Below, one piece after another: positions 15,837-26,170 of a stretch of 64,000 bases of DNA. Source of the DNA: Sphingopyxis chilensis (GTDB lineage: Bacteria; Pseudomonadota; Alphaproteobacteria; Sphingomonadales; Sphingomonadaceae); assembly GCF_035930445.1 (NCBI RefSeq), contig NZ_CP142394.1:1459501-1523500 (forward strand). Direction: 5' to 3'. The notes under the pieces were generated by a model. The model saw only the letters and a list, made by a program, of their open reading frames with translations, did no database searches and was not told the origin of the DNA. Numbering within the stretch: the first letter of the stretch is position 1; every line of letters begins with the position of its first letter. Made by a program: the position numbers and the translations under genes.

Positions 15837-16068
15837 CCCTGATGCGGCGCTCCCGGCGGATATGCGCCGCATCACCCATCGCCTGCGCCGAGCCCTCCCA
15901 TCGCCAGGCGAGGAGCGCCCCGGCTCCGGACATGCCCTCGGGCAGAATCCGGGCCGGGGGTTCCGCATGCGTTGCACACGCCGCCCGCTTCGCGGCGAAA
16001 TGTGCCGCATCCTTGCGCGAAAGGCTGCCGCGCCGGCACTATCGTCGTGCTCGGGCGTTGTCCCGGGC

Positions 16069-17679
<1,611 letters not shown>

Positions 17680-17680
17680 A

Positions 17681-18694
17681 ATGCGGATTGCGATGCTCGC
17701 GCCGATCGCGTGGCGGACGCCCCCGCGCCACTATGGACCGTGGGAGCTGGTCACGAGCCTGCTGACCGAGGCGCTGGTCGCGCGCGGGCTCGACGTAACG
17801 CTGTTCGCCACCCGCGACAGCATTACCGCGGCGAAGCTCGAGGCGGTCGTCCCTGCGCCCTATAGCGAGGATACCTCGGTCGATGCGAAAGTGTGGGAAT
17901 ATCGCCACCTGTCGCACCTGTTCGCGCGCGCGAGCGAATTCGACATCATCCATAATCAGGCCGATTTTCCGGCGCACGCCTTCGCGCCGCTCGTCGACAC
18001 GCCGATCGTGACGACGATCCACGGCTTCTCGTCCGAGCGGATCCTGCCGATGTACAAAGCATTTGAGGAACGGGTGCATTTCGTTGCGATCAGTGACGCC
18101 GACCGCCATCCCGACCTCGCCTATGCGGCGACCATCCACCATGGCATTTGTCTGGACGACTTCCCTCTCGATCCGGCCGGGAGCGAGGATCTCGTATTTT
18201 TCGGGCGTATCCACCCCGACAAGGGCGCGCGCGAGGCTATCGCGGTCGCGCGGGCCGCCCGGCGCCGTCTTCATATTTACGGCGTCGTGCAGGACGCCGA
18301 CTATCATCGCGAACATGTCGTGCCTGCGCTCGATGGAGAGCATGTCGTCTTTCATGGAAGCGTTGGCGGCACCGACCGCGCGCGCGCGCTCGGCGGCGCA
18401 TGCGCGCTGCTCCATCTCATCAGCTTCGACGAGCCCTTCGGACTGTCGGTCGTCGAAGCGATGGCGTGCGGAACGCCGGCGATCGCGATGCGGCGCGGAT
18501 CGATGGCGGAAATCGTCGAAGACGGCCGGAACGGATTTCTCGTCGAGGACCAAGCCGGCGCGGTCGCGGCGGTTCATCGCGCGGCGAGCCTCGATCGCAG
18601 CGGCATTTCCGCGAGCGCGCGCGCGCGCTTCTCGGTCGAGCGGATGGCCGCGGACTATATCGCGCTCTACCGCCGCATCCTGGAGGCGCGCTGA
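17681..18694 (+). CDS. GT4 family glycosyltransferase
   Basis: 337 residues with a GT-B fold. MRIAMLAPIAWRTPPRHYGPWE is the characteristic start of this subgroup, and the C-terminal half carries FGRIHPDKGAREAIAVA and the donor-binding block DEPFGLSVVEAMACGTPAIA. An earlier ATG at 17672 overlaps the GH13 stop; I prefer 17681 from the conserved N-terminus. Donor and acceptor are unknown; pairing with an alpha-glucosidase suggests glucan or glucoside metabolism. Confidence 0.87.
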   Translation: MRIAMLAPIAWRTPPRHYGPWELVTSLLTEALVARGLDVTLFATRDSITAAKLEAVVPAPYSEDTSVDAKVWEYRHLSHLFARASEFDIIHNQADFPAHAFAPLVDTPIVTTIHGFSSERILPMYKAFEERVHFVAISDADRHPDLAYAATIHHGICLDDFPLDPAGSEDLVFFGRIHPDKGAREAIAVARAARRRLHIYGVVQDADYHREHVVPALDGEHVVFHGSVGGTDRARALGGACALLHLISFDEPFGLSVVEAMACGTPAIAMRRGSMAEIVEDGRNGFLVEDQAGAVAAVHRAASLDRSGISASARARFSVERMAADYIALYRRILEAR

Positions 18695-18754
18695 CCGCTG
18701 CGCCGCGCGGGACAGCGTCGCTCCGGGTATCCGCCGCGGACGAAGCGCCGCATT

Positions 18755-18778
18755 GGCGACCCCGGCGGGGTCGCCCTT
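18755..18778. terminator. Terminator hairpin between convergent genes
   Basis: GGCGACCCC-GGC-GGGGTCGCC, a 9-bp perfect stem with only a short CTT after it, between the ends of the glycosyltransferase and xth genes. Confidence 0.55.
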
Positions 18779-18780
18779 GA

Positions 18781-19575
18781 TCAGCGACGCTTGCGCCTCG
18801 GCGCGTCGGCAAGCTCGATCCACACCGGCGTATGGTCGCTGGTCTTTTCCCAGCCGCGCGGCCGGGTATCGACCTCGGCGGCGACGAGGCGCGATTTCGC
18901 CGGTTCGTTAAGGAGCAGATGATCGATGCGCAGGCCCGCGTTTCGTTCGAACGCGCGCCGCCAATAGTCCCAGAAGGTGTAAATCGTCGCGTCGGGATGG
19001 AGGTGCCGGATCGCATCGGTCCAGCCTTGGCCCAGCAGACGGTGATAGGCGGCTTTCACCTCCGGAGCGAAGAGCGCGTCGTCGCGCCAGCGTTCGGGTT
19101 TGTAGACGTCCTGGTCGGTCGGCATGACGTTGAAGTCGCCCAGAATGACGACCGGCGCGTCGAGATCGACGAGCGTCGCCAGATGCGCCTCGAGACGCTC
19201 GAACCAGCGCAGCTTATACTCGAATTTGGGACCGGGCCTCGGATTGCCGTTCGGAAGATAAAGTCCCGCGACGAGGATGCCGCCGACGGCAGCTTCGATG
19301 AAGCGGCTCTGGAGATCGTCGGGATCGCCCGGAAGCCCGCGCCGCGTCTCGTGGATTTCGCCGATCCGGCTGAGCAGCGCGACGCCGTTCCAGCGGCTCT
19401 GGCCATGCCAGATCGCCGCATAGCCAGCCGCGTGGATCGCGGCTTCGGGAAATTTCTCCTGCGGCGCCTTGAGTTCCTGCAGGCAGACGATGTCGGGCTT
19501 CGCAAGGTCGAGCCAGCGCAGCAGCACCGGGAGCCGGCCGTTGATCCCGTTCACATTATAGGTGGCGATCTTCAC
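18781..19575 (-). CDS. xth: Exodeoxyribonuclease III
   Basis: 264 residues of the EEP nuclease superfamily: MKIATYNVNGINGRL start, VCLQELKAP (metal-binding Glu), GLYLPNGN, ILGDFNVMPTDQDVY (Asp/Asn pair), RIDHLLLNEP and SDHTPVWIEL (catalytic Asp-His). It is an AP endonuclease and 3'-5' exonuclease in base-excision repair. Start is a GTG overlapping the stop of the ligD remnant (GTGA), so it appears translationally coupled to a broken gene; an original ligD-xth operon is likely. Confidence 0.93.
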   Translation of the reverse strand: MKIATYNVNGINGRLPVLLRWLDLAKPDIVCLQELKAPQEKFPEAAIHAAGYAAIWHGQSRWNGVALLSRIGEIHETRRGLPGDPDDLQSRFIEAAVGGILVAGLYLPNGNPRPGPKFEYKLRWFERLEAHLATLVDLDAPVVILGDFNVMPTDQDVYKPERWRDDALFAPEVKAAYHRLLGQGWTDAIRHLHPDATIYTFWDYWRRAFERNAGLRIDHLLLNEPAKSRLVAAEVDTRPRGWEKTSDHTPVWIELADAPRRKRR

Positions 19576-20135
19576 AGGTCGGGCAGCTCCTGCGCGGCGC
19601 GGTCCCGGGCGGCGAGCGCCTTCGAGCCGGCGCGCTTCACCAGGGTGGCGGCGTCGCCGACATGAAAGTGCGACGGCGCGTCGATGGTTTCCATCTCCCT
19701 CCAGCCGACCGGCGCCGCTCGATCAGGTCGAAGGCGAATAAGTCGATCGCCTCGGGAGAGGCTTTGAGCGCATTTTTGCATCGATTGGAAATTGGAGCGG
19801 CCATCCGCACCGAGTGCGACGGCCTCGCCGTCGATCAGGGCCGACGAAATGTCGAGCCGGGCGGCCTCCGCGAGAAGCGGGCCGAAACGGTCAGACCAGT
19901 CGAGTCCGGAGCGCGCATCCGCGCGCGCCGCGCCGCCGCCGATGGCGAGCAGCAGACGATAGCCGTCATATTTCATCTCGTGGAGCCAGCCGCTTCCCGC
20001 CCCTACCGTGTCGACGAGCGTCGCCAACCGGACCGGCCGGAAGGCGCGCAAGGCCGCGGGGAGATGCGCGCGCGACCGCGAACCGGTCGGGGTCGATCGG
20101 GCTTCGCGCGCGCCTTTGTCGCTTTGCCGGGCCAT
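19572..20135 (-). pseudogene. ligD: Remnant of ATP-dependent DNA ligase LigD
   Basis: The first ~125 codons match the nucleotidyl-transfer domain of LigD-type ligases: the lysine motif HEMKYDGYRLL, then RSGLDWSDRFGPL, SALIDGEAVAL and GRSNFQSMQ. At an A5 run (19773-19777 as T5 on the plus strand) the frame shifts; with one A fewer it continues NALKASPEAIDLFAFDLIE, the expected ligase sequence. Shortly after, the original frame resumes with VGWREMETIDAPSHFHVGDAATLVKR, which looks like the end of a LigD polymerase domain. The gene has thus lost several hundred codons internally and is frameshifted. Whether the short product is made is unknown. Confidence 0.75.
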
Positions 20136-20143
20136 CAACGAAA

Positions 20144-20168
20144 GACGCGGGGGGAGGGCCTTCGTTCC
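20144..20168 (-). promoter_or_regulatory. Possible EcfG promoter of the ligD-xth pair (GGAAC-N16-CGTC)
   Basis: On the minus strand GGAAC, 16 bases, CGTC, ending nine bases before the ATG at 20135, which would leave almost no leader. It is close to, and divergent from, the GCAAC promoter candidate of the DUF3606 operon. Confidence 0.25.
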
Positions 20169-20183
20169 GCGTTTCGGGGCGCG

Positions 20184-20208
20184 GCAACTTCGCCCCGGCG
20201 GATGCGTT
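20184..20208 (+). promoter_or_regulatory. EcfG-type promoter (GCAAC-N16-CGTT) of the DUF3606 operon
   Basis: GGCAACTT carries a GCAAC -35, followed after 16 bases by CGTT; the predicted start is near 20215 with a 17-nt leader containing AGGAGA. It is nearly identical in form to 51024-51048. Confidence 0.5.
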
Positions 20209-20231
20209 GCTGAGCTCAGAGGAGATTATAT

Positions 20232-20411
20232 ATGTCAGACGACCCGAGCAATATTGGCGCGCCCGACCGCGATCTCGTCAGCCTTTCCGAAGATTATGAG
20301 GTCCGCGACTGGACAAAGGCTCTCGGCGTGAGCGAGCAGGAGCTGCGCGAGGCGGTCGATGCGGTCGGCAACTCGGCCGCGAAGGTGCGCGATTATCTGA
20401 AGGCGCGCTGA
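20232..20411 (+). CDS. DUF3606 domain protein
   Basis: 59 residues. EDYEVRDWTKALGVSEQELR, EAVDAVGNSAAKVRDYL is the full DUF3606 signature (small helical proteins, frequent in proteobacterial stress regulons). AGGAGATTATAT precedes the ATG. The stop overlaps the next ATG (TGATGG), indicating an operon with the 90-residue gene. No biochemical function is known. Confidence 0.88.
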   Translation: MSDDPSNIGAPDRDLVSLSEDYEVRDWTKALGVSEQELREAVDAVGNSAAKVRDYLKAR

Positions 20412-20683
20412 TGGCTGCCGAGCAGGATCGGGCGTTGACGTCACCCGTCGAACGCATCGCGCGCGCGCTTGCCGGTCATGCGCTGAGCAGCAATGCCGAG
20501 GGCGACATGGCCTCGGCGGCCGAGGCGGTCGATGCCTCGTGGCCCGAGTATAGCGATGCGGCATTGGCCGTGCTGCGCACCATGCGCGAGCCGAGCGCGC
20601 AGATGCTCGCGGTCGGCGATGGGGCGATATGGGAGCGGATGATCGGGGCGGCGATCGAGGACGAGACAATCACCGAGAGCTGA
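20411..20683 (+). CDS. Small helical uncharacterised protein
   Basis: 90 residues, Ala/Glu-rich and predicted helical, with no signal peptide or metal motif. PVERIARALAGHALSSNAEG, AAEAVDASWPEYSDAALAVLRTMREPS. It is coupled to the DUF3606 gene by overlapping stop/start. I do not recognise a named family. Confidence 0.7.
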   Translation: MAAEQDRALTSPVERIARALAGHALSSNAEGDMASAAEAVDASWPEYSDAALAVLRTMREPSAQMLAVGDGAIWERMIGAAIEDETITES

Positions 20684-20726
20684 GCCGGCGACGTCCCGAA
20701 GCGGGGGACGAAACAGGAGTGGAAAA

Positions 20727-20966
20727 ATGTCCGACGATCGCAGGGTCCGTACCGTGCCGACCGTAAAAACCCGCAAGCCCAACCTCTCGACCGAAAATCA
20801 GCCCGAGGGCGCCGCACGGCGGCCGAGCGATACGCTCGACCGCGAGCCGAAGCGCGATCCCGAGAGCGGCGGAAGCATCCCGGAGAATTATAACCCCGAG
20901 AGCGGAACGCGTGTCGGCGAAGAGGAGGATAGCGCCGCCGGACACGCGGGCGAGGGACAGCCATAG
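20727..20966 (+). CDS. Small disordered protein
   Basis: 79 residues, rich in Glu, Arg, Pro, Ser and Asn without a hydrophobic core; PENYNPESGTRVGEEEDSAA near the C-terminus. CAGGAGTGGAAAA precedes the ATG. Third gene of the DUF3606 group after a 43-bp gap. It belongs to the disordered hydrophilic small-protein type repeated in this window. Confidence 0.68.
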   Translation: MSDDRRVRTVPTVKTRKPNLSTENQPEGAARRPSDTLDREPKRDPESGGSIPENYNPESGTRVGEEEDSAAGHAGEGQP

Positions 20967-21116
20967 TCGCTTTTCCGCCCCGCGTTTCGTGTTGGGCGCC
21001 ATCCGGCCGGGCGGTATGGCCCTGGGTGCCGGCTTGGCAGTCAGGCGGGCGCGCCGCTTTCTCGCAAACATAGATTAAATCGGCGCAAAATTGACCCCGC
21101 TCGGACGGTCCGGGCT

Positions 21117-21142
21117 GCAACTTGTGCGGCGCAGCATGCGTT
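21117..21142 (+). promoter_or_regulatory. Possible EcfG-type promoter (GCAAC-N17-CGTT)
   Basis: GCAACTT, spacer of 17 counted from GCAAC, CGTT; about 100 bp before the glycosyltransferase start at 21244. Confidence 0.42.
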
Positions 21143-21243
21143 GCCTTTTGACCGCGACGACCTTCGTCCCACGCCGCTCCTCCCGCGCGGCGAACGCACG
21201 AACGGGCGCGCGGGTCCCGAGCGAAATGACGAAGGTGGCAGCA

Positions 21244-23577
21244 ATGAAATATGAAGCCGAACACCAGCTTTTCTCCAGCTTTTGCGAAACGGACACGCCA
21301 GCAGTAAGCGAGCCGCTGCGGCATCAGCCGGCGCGTGTGGCGCTCGTCGGCTGCTTTCGGCCGCGCAAGTGCGGCATCGCGACCTTTACCGCGGATACCT
21401 ATGATCATCTGTCGCGCGCGCGGCCCGACCTCGCGCTCGACATTTATGCGATGCGCTCGAAGGCCGAGGCCGGGGTCGATGCCGCGGTGTGCGGCTCGAT
21501 CGATGACGAAGACGTCACCGCCTACCGCCGCGCGGCCGACGCGATCAACGCCAGCGGCGCCGCCGCGGTCTGGCTCCAGCACGAGTTCGGGATATTCGGC
21601 GGCCCGGCGGGCGACATGGTTCTGGAACTCGTCGAGCGCGTCGCGGCGCCCCTGATCGTCACCCTCCATACCGTGCTCGCCGAGCCCGACGAGGCGCAGC
21701 GCGCGGTTATGGAGCGCCTCGTCGCGCGCGCCTCGAAGCTGGTCGTGATGAGCCGGTTCGGCCGCGATACGCTTGTGAATGTCTACGGCGCGGAACGTGA
21801 CGCTGTTGCGGTGATCGAACATGGCACGCCCGACAGGCCTTTTGTCGCCTCCTCGCCGCTGCGCGCCGCCCTCGCGATCGGCGACCGGCCCGTCTTGTCG
21901 ACCTTCGGGTTGATCGGGCCGGGGAAGGGGCTCGAGACCGCCATCCGCGCGCTGCCGGCGATCACGGCGCAATATCCCGACGTCCTCTATCGGATCGTCG
22001 GCGCGACGCATCCCAATCTTCTGGCCGCCGAGGGCGAAGCCTATCGCGAAAGCCTCGAGGCGCTCGCGGAGAGCCTCGGCGTCGCCGGCAATCTCGCGTG
22101 GGACAACCGCTTTCTCGACTCCGGCGATCTCCTCGAAGCAATCGAGTTGTGCGACATCTATCTCGCGCCCTATCCCAATCTCGCGCAAATAACCTCGGGC
22201 ACATTGGCCTACGCGGTGGCTCTGGGGCGCGCGGTCGTCTCGACGCCCTTCGTCCATGCGCGCGAACTGCTCGCCGAGGATGTCGGCATTCTCGTGCCGG
22301 CGGGCGACTGCGAGGCGATCGCCGAAGCCGCCTTGCTGCTGCTTGCGGTCCCCGAGGAGCGCAAGGCTCTGCAGCAGCGGGCTTACGCACGCGGGCGCCG
22401 GACCGCCTGGGGCGCGATCGCGCGCGAATTCGGCGGGCTCCTCGACCGCGTCATGGCACCGCCGAAGCCGCGCGCGGGCTCGCGCCGCGCCGCCCCCTCG
22501 CAGGTCGCGATCCTCGACCTGAGCGACGATGTCGGCATTTTGCAGCATGGACGCGGCCCGGTGCCCGATCGCAACCATGGCTATTGCATCGACGACAATG
22601 CCCGCGCGCTGATGCTGATGAACAGCGGCGCGCTCGCGAGCCAGCCGGATGCGCAGCATCGGGCGCTTCGCTACGCGAGCTTCCTCCAGCACGCCTGGAA
22701 CGAGGATAAGCAAGGCTTCCGCAACTTCATGGGATATGACCGCCGCTGGCTCGAAGAGGTCGGGTCCGAAGACAGCAACGGTCGCGCGCTCTGGGCGCTC
22801 GGCCATTGCGCGGCGCACGCCGGCAGCGAGGATTTGCGGACCTGGGCAACGGGCTGGTTCGCACAGACCTCGAACATCGCCATCGGTTTCAAGAGCCCGC
22901 GGGCGATCGCCTTCGCCCTGCTCGGGGCCGACGAACTGCTCGATCGATCGCCGCGCGACGAGCGCGCGCACGCGATCATCGAGCGCGGCGGGGCGTTTCT
23001 GAACGCCGTGTGGAAGGCGAGCCGGCGGCCCGACTGGGACTGGTTCGAGCCCGGTCTCGCTTATGACAATGCGCGGCTCGCCGAAGCGCTGATACGGGCC
23101 GGACGGCGTCTGCAATCGCTTCCGATGGAGGAAGCCGGCCTTGCGGCGCTCGATTGGCTCTGCGACCGCCAGACAAGCCGCGCGGGTCATTTCCGTCCGG
23201 CCGGTTCGGAAGGGTTTCATCTGCTCGGTGAAACGACGCCCTTCGATCAGCAGCCGCTCGAGGCTTGGGCGACGATCGCGGCGTGCGCGGTTGCCCATGG
23301 ACTGACCGCCTCGACCCGCTGGGCCGAGCGCGCCGGGTCCGCGTGGCGCTGGTTCTCGGGCGGCAACGACCGCGGCCTGATCCTCGCCGACCCCAGCACG
23401 GGCCGGTGCTGCGACGGATTGACCCCGCGCGGGGTCAATAGCAACGTCGGGGCCGAATCGACGCTGGCCTATCATCTCGCGCACCATGCGATGAGCGTTT
23501 TCTGGGGCGCCGAGGCTCGCGAAGTCGAGCCCGAAGCGGGCCGGATCGAAAGCAGCGCCGTCCCCGCCGCGGCCTAG
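21244..23577 (+). CDS. Two-domain protein: GT4 glycosyltransferase plus C-terminal alpha-helical toroid
   Basis: 777 residues. Residues ~20-400 are a GT-B glycosyltransferase: VGCFRPRKCGIATFTAD, WLQHEFGIFGG, TFGLIGPGKGLETAI, and YLAPYPNLAQITSGTLAYAVALG in the donor site. Residues ~420-770 are predicted all-helical, resembling six-hairpin glycosidase-like proteins (HGYCIDDNARALMLMN, GRALWALGHCA, WFEPGLAYDNARLAEALI). The fusion suggests synthesis and trimming or acceptor binding of the same glycan. The ATG at 21244 follows GAAGGTGG; an in-frame ATG at 21226 is possible. Substrates are unknown; a mannose polymer is one guess given manC and the GH130-like gene. Confidence 0.83.
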   Translation: MKYEAEHQLFSSFCETDTPAVSEPLRHQPARVALVGCFRPRKCGIATFTADTYDHLSRARPDLALDIYAMRSKAEAGVDAAVCGSIDDEDVTAYRRAADAINASGAAAVWLQHEFGIFGGPAGDMVLELVERVAAPLIVTLHTVLAEPDEAQRAVMERLVARASKLVVMSRFGRDTLVNVYGAERDAVAVIEHGTPDRPFVASSPLRAALAIGDRPVLSTFGLIGPGKGLETAIRALPAITAQYPDVLYRIVGATHPNLLAAEGEAYRESLEALAESLGVAGNLAWDNRFLDSGDLLEAIELCDIYLAPYPNLAQITSGTLAYAVALGRAVVSTPFVHARELLAEDVGILVPAGDCEAIAEAALLLLAVPEERKALQQRAYARGRRTAWGAIAREFGGLLDRVMAPPKPRAGSRRAAPSQVAILDLSDDVGILQHGRGPVPDRNHGYCIDDNARALMLMNSGALASQPDAQHRALRYASFLQHAWNEDKQGFRNFMGYDRRWLEEVGSEDSNGRALWALGHCAAHAGSEDLRTWATGWFAQTSNIAIGFKSPRAIAFALLGADELLDRSPRDERAHAIIERGGAFLNAVWKASRRPDWDWFEPGLAYDNARLAEALIRAGRRLQSLPMEEAGLAALDWLCDRQTSRAGHFRPAGSEGFHLLGETTPFDQQPLEAWATIAACAVAHGLTASTRWAERAGSAWRWFSGGNDRGLILADPSTGRCCDGLTPRGVNSNVGAESTLAYHLAHHAMSVFWGAEAREVEPEAGRIESSAVPAAA

Positions 23578-23673
23578 GCGGTCGATTGAAGTCCTGCGGC
23601 GCGGGAGCCGGGTTCCATGCGCTGGAGGGACGCGGCACCGGCTTGGCGGGGTAGCCTCGCGAGGGAAACCCGA

Positions 23674-23925
23674 TCAGGCCGCGCGCCCTCTTGCCTGGTC
23701 GGCATCGACAGCCTGGATCAACACGGCGGCGCAAAAAACGCCGCTCTCGTCCACGACCTCGATCCGCAGGCCGCCGTGGGCGTCGACGATCTCGGGGTTG
23801 TCGTGCAACAGGCTGCCGCCATAGCGGATCGCCTCGCGCCGCGCGGTCGCCGCGTCGTTCAGCTCGACGCCGACGTCGTCCTGGTCGCGTGAACCGTCGC
23901 TGGTGTGAAAGAAATATCGTGGCAT
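23674..23925 (-). CDS. DUF6894 family small protein
   Basis: 83 residues: MPRYFFHTSDG start, GVELNDAATARREAIRYGG, IEVVDESGVFCAAV. This matches the DUF6894 pattern (RYxFH...D..G.el.D...A..eA), a small alpha/beta protein common in sphingomonads and rhizobia. It follows the Crp/Fnr gene by 27 bases, so it is probably the last gene of that operon. A paralogue lies at 41037-41276. Function unknown. Confidence 0.85.
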   Translation of the reverse strand: MPRYFFHTSDGSRDQDDVGVELNDAATARREAIRYGGSLLHDNPEIVDAHGGLRIEVVDESGVFCAAVLIQAVDADQARGRAA

Positions 23926-23952
23926 CGCGGGTCTCCGTTTCTGAGCTTCCTA

Positions 23953-24723
23953 TCAAGCGTTATCGCGGTGGAGATAGAGCGGCGCGAAGTCGGCGAAGCT
24001 GGCGAGTAGTCCCAGATCGGTCGCCCGCAGTCGCCGCCCGCTGCGCGCGACGGCGCCGGCTTGCTCGAGCGCCTTGAGCGTGCGGTTGACGTGCACGGGG
24101 GTCAGCCCGAGGATGTCCGCGAGCTGCTCCTGCGTGAGCGGCACATCGAAGCCTGCGCGCGCGCGGGGCTCGATGACCTCCAGCCGGTAGGCGAGCTCGC
24201 ACAGGAAATGCGCGAGGCGGGGGAGAGCGTGGCGCCGGCCCACATTGAGCTGCCACTCGCGGCCGATCGAGGCCTCGACGAGGATATCGACGAGGATCGC
24301 GCGCGCGATGGAGCGCCGCATGTCCGCCAGCTGCTCGAGCGCAGCGAGCGGAACCAGCGCGAGCTCGACCGCGGTCAAGGAACGCATGTGGTGGTCGACC
24401 GTGCGCAGATAGAGCGACTGGAAATCGAGTGGATCGCCGGGAATGCGAAGCGCAACAATCTGGCGGCCGCCATCGGCGGCCAACTTGTAGCGAAACGCGA
24501 ACCCCGAAAGCAGGATGGGGCAGACTTGGGCATGATCGCCCTCGCGAAGAATCGTCATGCCGGGGCCAAGCGAGCGATACTGGAACGGCAAGTCGGCGAG
24601 CTCGCGCTGGTCGGCGGTCGAAAGCGGACTATAGGCGAGCAGCTTTCGCACGAATATATCGAGCTGAGCCGGCCCGGGAGTCAGGGCGGCTTGCGGCCGC
24701 CTCGAGGGACTTTGCCCGGCCAT
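23953..24723 (-). CDS. Crp/Fnr family transcription regulator (first of three)
   Basis: 256 residues. An N-terminal cyclic-nucleotide-type beta barrel (GMTILREGDHAQVCPILLSGFAFRYKLAADGGRQIVALRIPGDPLDF) joins a dimerisation helix and a winged helix with recognition segment LTQEQLADILGLTPVHVNRTLKALEQAG. No Cys cluster for an Fe-S centre is present, so it is not a classical O2-sensing Fnr. This subgroup is common in sphingomonads. It lies 38 bases after the hemerythrin gene in a run with SDR and DUF6894 genes. It could bind the FNR-like motif found repeatedly in the window (inference). Confidence 0.9.
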   Translation of the reverse strand: MAGQSPSRRPQAALTPGPAQLDIFVRKLLAYSPLSTADQRELADLPFQYRSLGPGMTILREGDHAQVCPILLSGFAFRYKLAADGGRQIVALRIPGDPLDFQSLYLRTVDHHMRSLTAVELALVPLAALEQLADMRRSIARAILVDILVEASIGREWQLNVGRRHALPRLAHFLCELAYRLEVIEPRARAGFDVPLTQEQLADILGLTPVHVNRTLKALEQAGAVARSGRRLRATDLGLLASFADFAPLYLHRDNA

Positions 24724-24761
24724 CACATCGTCTTTCGGCGGGGACGCTTCATTCGTGCGGC

Positions 24762-25334
24762 CTATGCTGCGGCCATTCCGGCCTTGTTCATCACCGCGGT
24801 GATATGGGCATTGCCCTCGTCGCCCAGGGCCTCGCGGAGCCGGGGAAACAGCTCTTCCTCCTCGATCCGGATATGCTCCTCGATCTCGCCTCGAAAGGCG
24901 CGAAGCTTCCCGATCCATTGCGGATCGCCGCTCGACATTTCTGACAGGTCGAACAGATACTGCTTCACATAGCCATGATCGTGAACGAGGCGATCCGCCT
25001 CCTCGATCTGACCGTGATCGCGCATCGCGGGATAGACGACATTCTCCTCTTCGAAAGCATGCTTGCCCAGCGCATGCTGGAGCTGGACGAGCAGCGCGGC
25101 GCGTTTTTTCGTCTGCCGTGGCTCGCACGCCTCGATTGCATCGAAAAGCTTCAGCGTCATTCGGTGTTCGGCCTTCAATCCCTCATCCCAATCGCCCTGC
25201 GCTGCCGTGATGCCCTGGACGATCGCCTTGCGGCTGAAATTGGCCGCCATGCCGACCGCGAACCCGGCCGCCGCCGCGCCGAGCAGGCCTGCGGGACTCT
25301 TGAAGAACCGGTCTGAGGAAAAACTGGTGGCCAT
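24762..25334 (-). CDS. Membrane-anchored hemerythrin-domain protein
   Basis: 190 residues. One N-terminal membrane helix (PAGLLGAAAAGFAVGMAANF) is followed by a HHE-type four-helix bundle with the di-iron ligand pattern: AEHRMTLKLFDAIEA, HAFEEENVVYPAM, HDHGYVKQYLFDL and HIRIEEEELFPRL. It probably binds O2, NO or iron or senses redox state at the membrane. GGAAGGA precedes the ATG. It is 20 bases downstream of the SDR gene and 38 upstream of crp, so regulator and putative sensor may work together. Confidence 0.88.
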   Translation of the reverse strand: MATSFSSDRFFKSPAGLLGAAAAGFAVGMAANFSRKAIVQGITAAQGDWDEGLKAEHRMTLKLFDAIEACEPRQTKKRAALLVQLQHALGKHAFEEENVVYPAMRDHGQIEEADRLVHDHGYVKQYLFDLSEMSSGDPQWIGKLRAFRGEIEEHIRIEEEELFPRLREALGDEGNAHITAVMNKAGMAAA

Positions 25335-25354
25335 GGGGAAATCCTTCCAATTGG

Positions 25355-26110
25355 TCAGGGATGCTCGAGCCGCGTCTCGACGCGCATCAGCGAAACGGCG
25401 GTCCGGCGGGGCTGCGCGAGCATGAAATGGACCGCTGCGGCAATGTCCTCGGCGCGCAGCATCTGATCCTCGTGGATGAGCTCGCGCTGCTTCTCGGGCG
25501 GGAATTCCGGATACTGGAAATCGGCGCCGGTAAAGCCGGGCTCGATCAGGCCAACCTTGATATCCTGTTCGGCGAGTTCCTTGCGAAAGGATGGAACGAA
25601 CCCCTGGATGCCCGCTTTCGCCGCGACATAGATCGAACTCCCGGGCCGTTTCGACACCGCCGACATCGAGCCGATGAAGATGATATCGCTTCCCGGACGC
25701 ATGCAGCGCGCGGCTTCCTGGGCGCAAATGAGATATGCGGTGAGGTCGGTCTCGAGTTGATAACGGGCTTCGCTCTCGCCGGCGTCGGCCAGCGCGGCCG
25801 CGGGAACCGCTGCATTGATCACCGCGATGTCGATCGCGCCGAGATAGCTGTTCGCGGCTTCGAAGAAGCGGTCGATGTCTTCGGCTACCGAAAGATCGAC
25901 GTTGATCCCGTCGCCTTCGCCCACTTCGCTGATCCGCTGCAAGGCGTCGTCCAGATGATCGGGGGTGCGGCCGCAGACGAACACCTTGACACCATAGCTC
26001 GCGAGAAGAACCGCGATCGCCCGGCCGATCCCTGTTGTGCCGCCGGTTATTACGGCGCGGCGACCCTCGAGGTCGGGCTGCTCGGTATGGGCATCTTGTT
26101 CGTCGATCAT
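25355..26110 (-). CDS. SDR family oxidoreductase
   Basis: 251 residues: Rossmann motif VITGGTTGIGRAIAVLL, NINAAV-type motif INAAVPAAAL, and catalytic Ser...Tyr-x3-Lys in GSMSAVSKRPGSSIYVAAKAG. PGFTGADF closes the active site. Cofactor NAD(P)H; substrate unknown. It sits between the KGG stress protein and hemerythrin genes in the same direction. Confidence 0.9.
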   Translation of the reverse strand: MIDEQDAHTEQPDLEGRRAVITGGTTGIGRAIAVLLASYGVKVFVCGRTPDHLDDALQRISEVGEGDGINVDLSVAEDIDRFFEAANSYLGAIDIAVINAAVPAAALADAGESEARYQLETDLTAYLICAQEAARCMRPGSDIIFIGSMSAVSKRPGSSIYVAAKAGIQGFVPSFRKELAEQDIKVGLIEPGFTGADFQYPEFPPEKQRELIHEDQMLRAEDIAAAVHFMLAQPRRTAVSLMRVETRLEHP

Positions 26111-26170
26111 AATCCGTCTCGCCTGTGTTTTTTGGGGGCTTCGCGCGTAGTGGAACGGTCGCCGGAGGCC

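Noticed and set aside
20476..23487. 1003-codon open frame on the minus strand over the two-domain glycosyltransferase
   Set aside because: It is antisense to a gene with clear domains; high GC at third positions keeps the opposite frame open. Its translation is Arg/Ala/Glu low complexity without motifs.
23705..23720. CTGGATCAA match inside the first DUF6894 gene
   Set aside because: It lies within coding sequence and lacks the left half-site; treated as chance.
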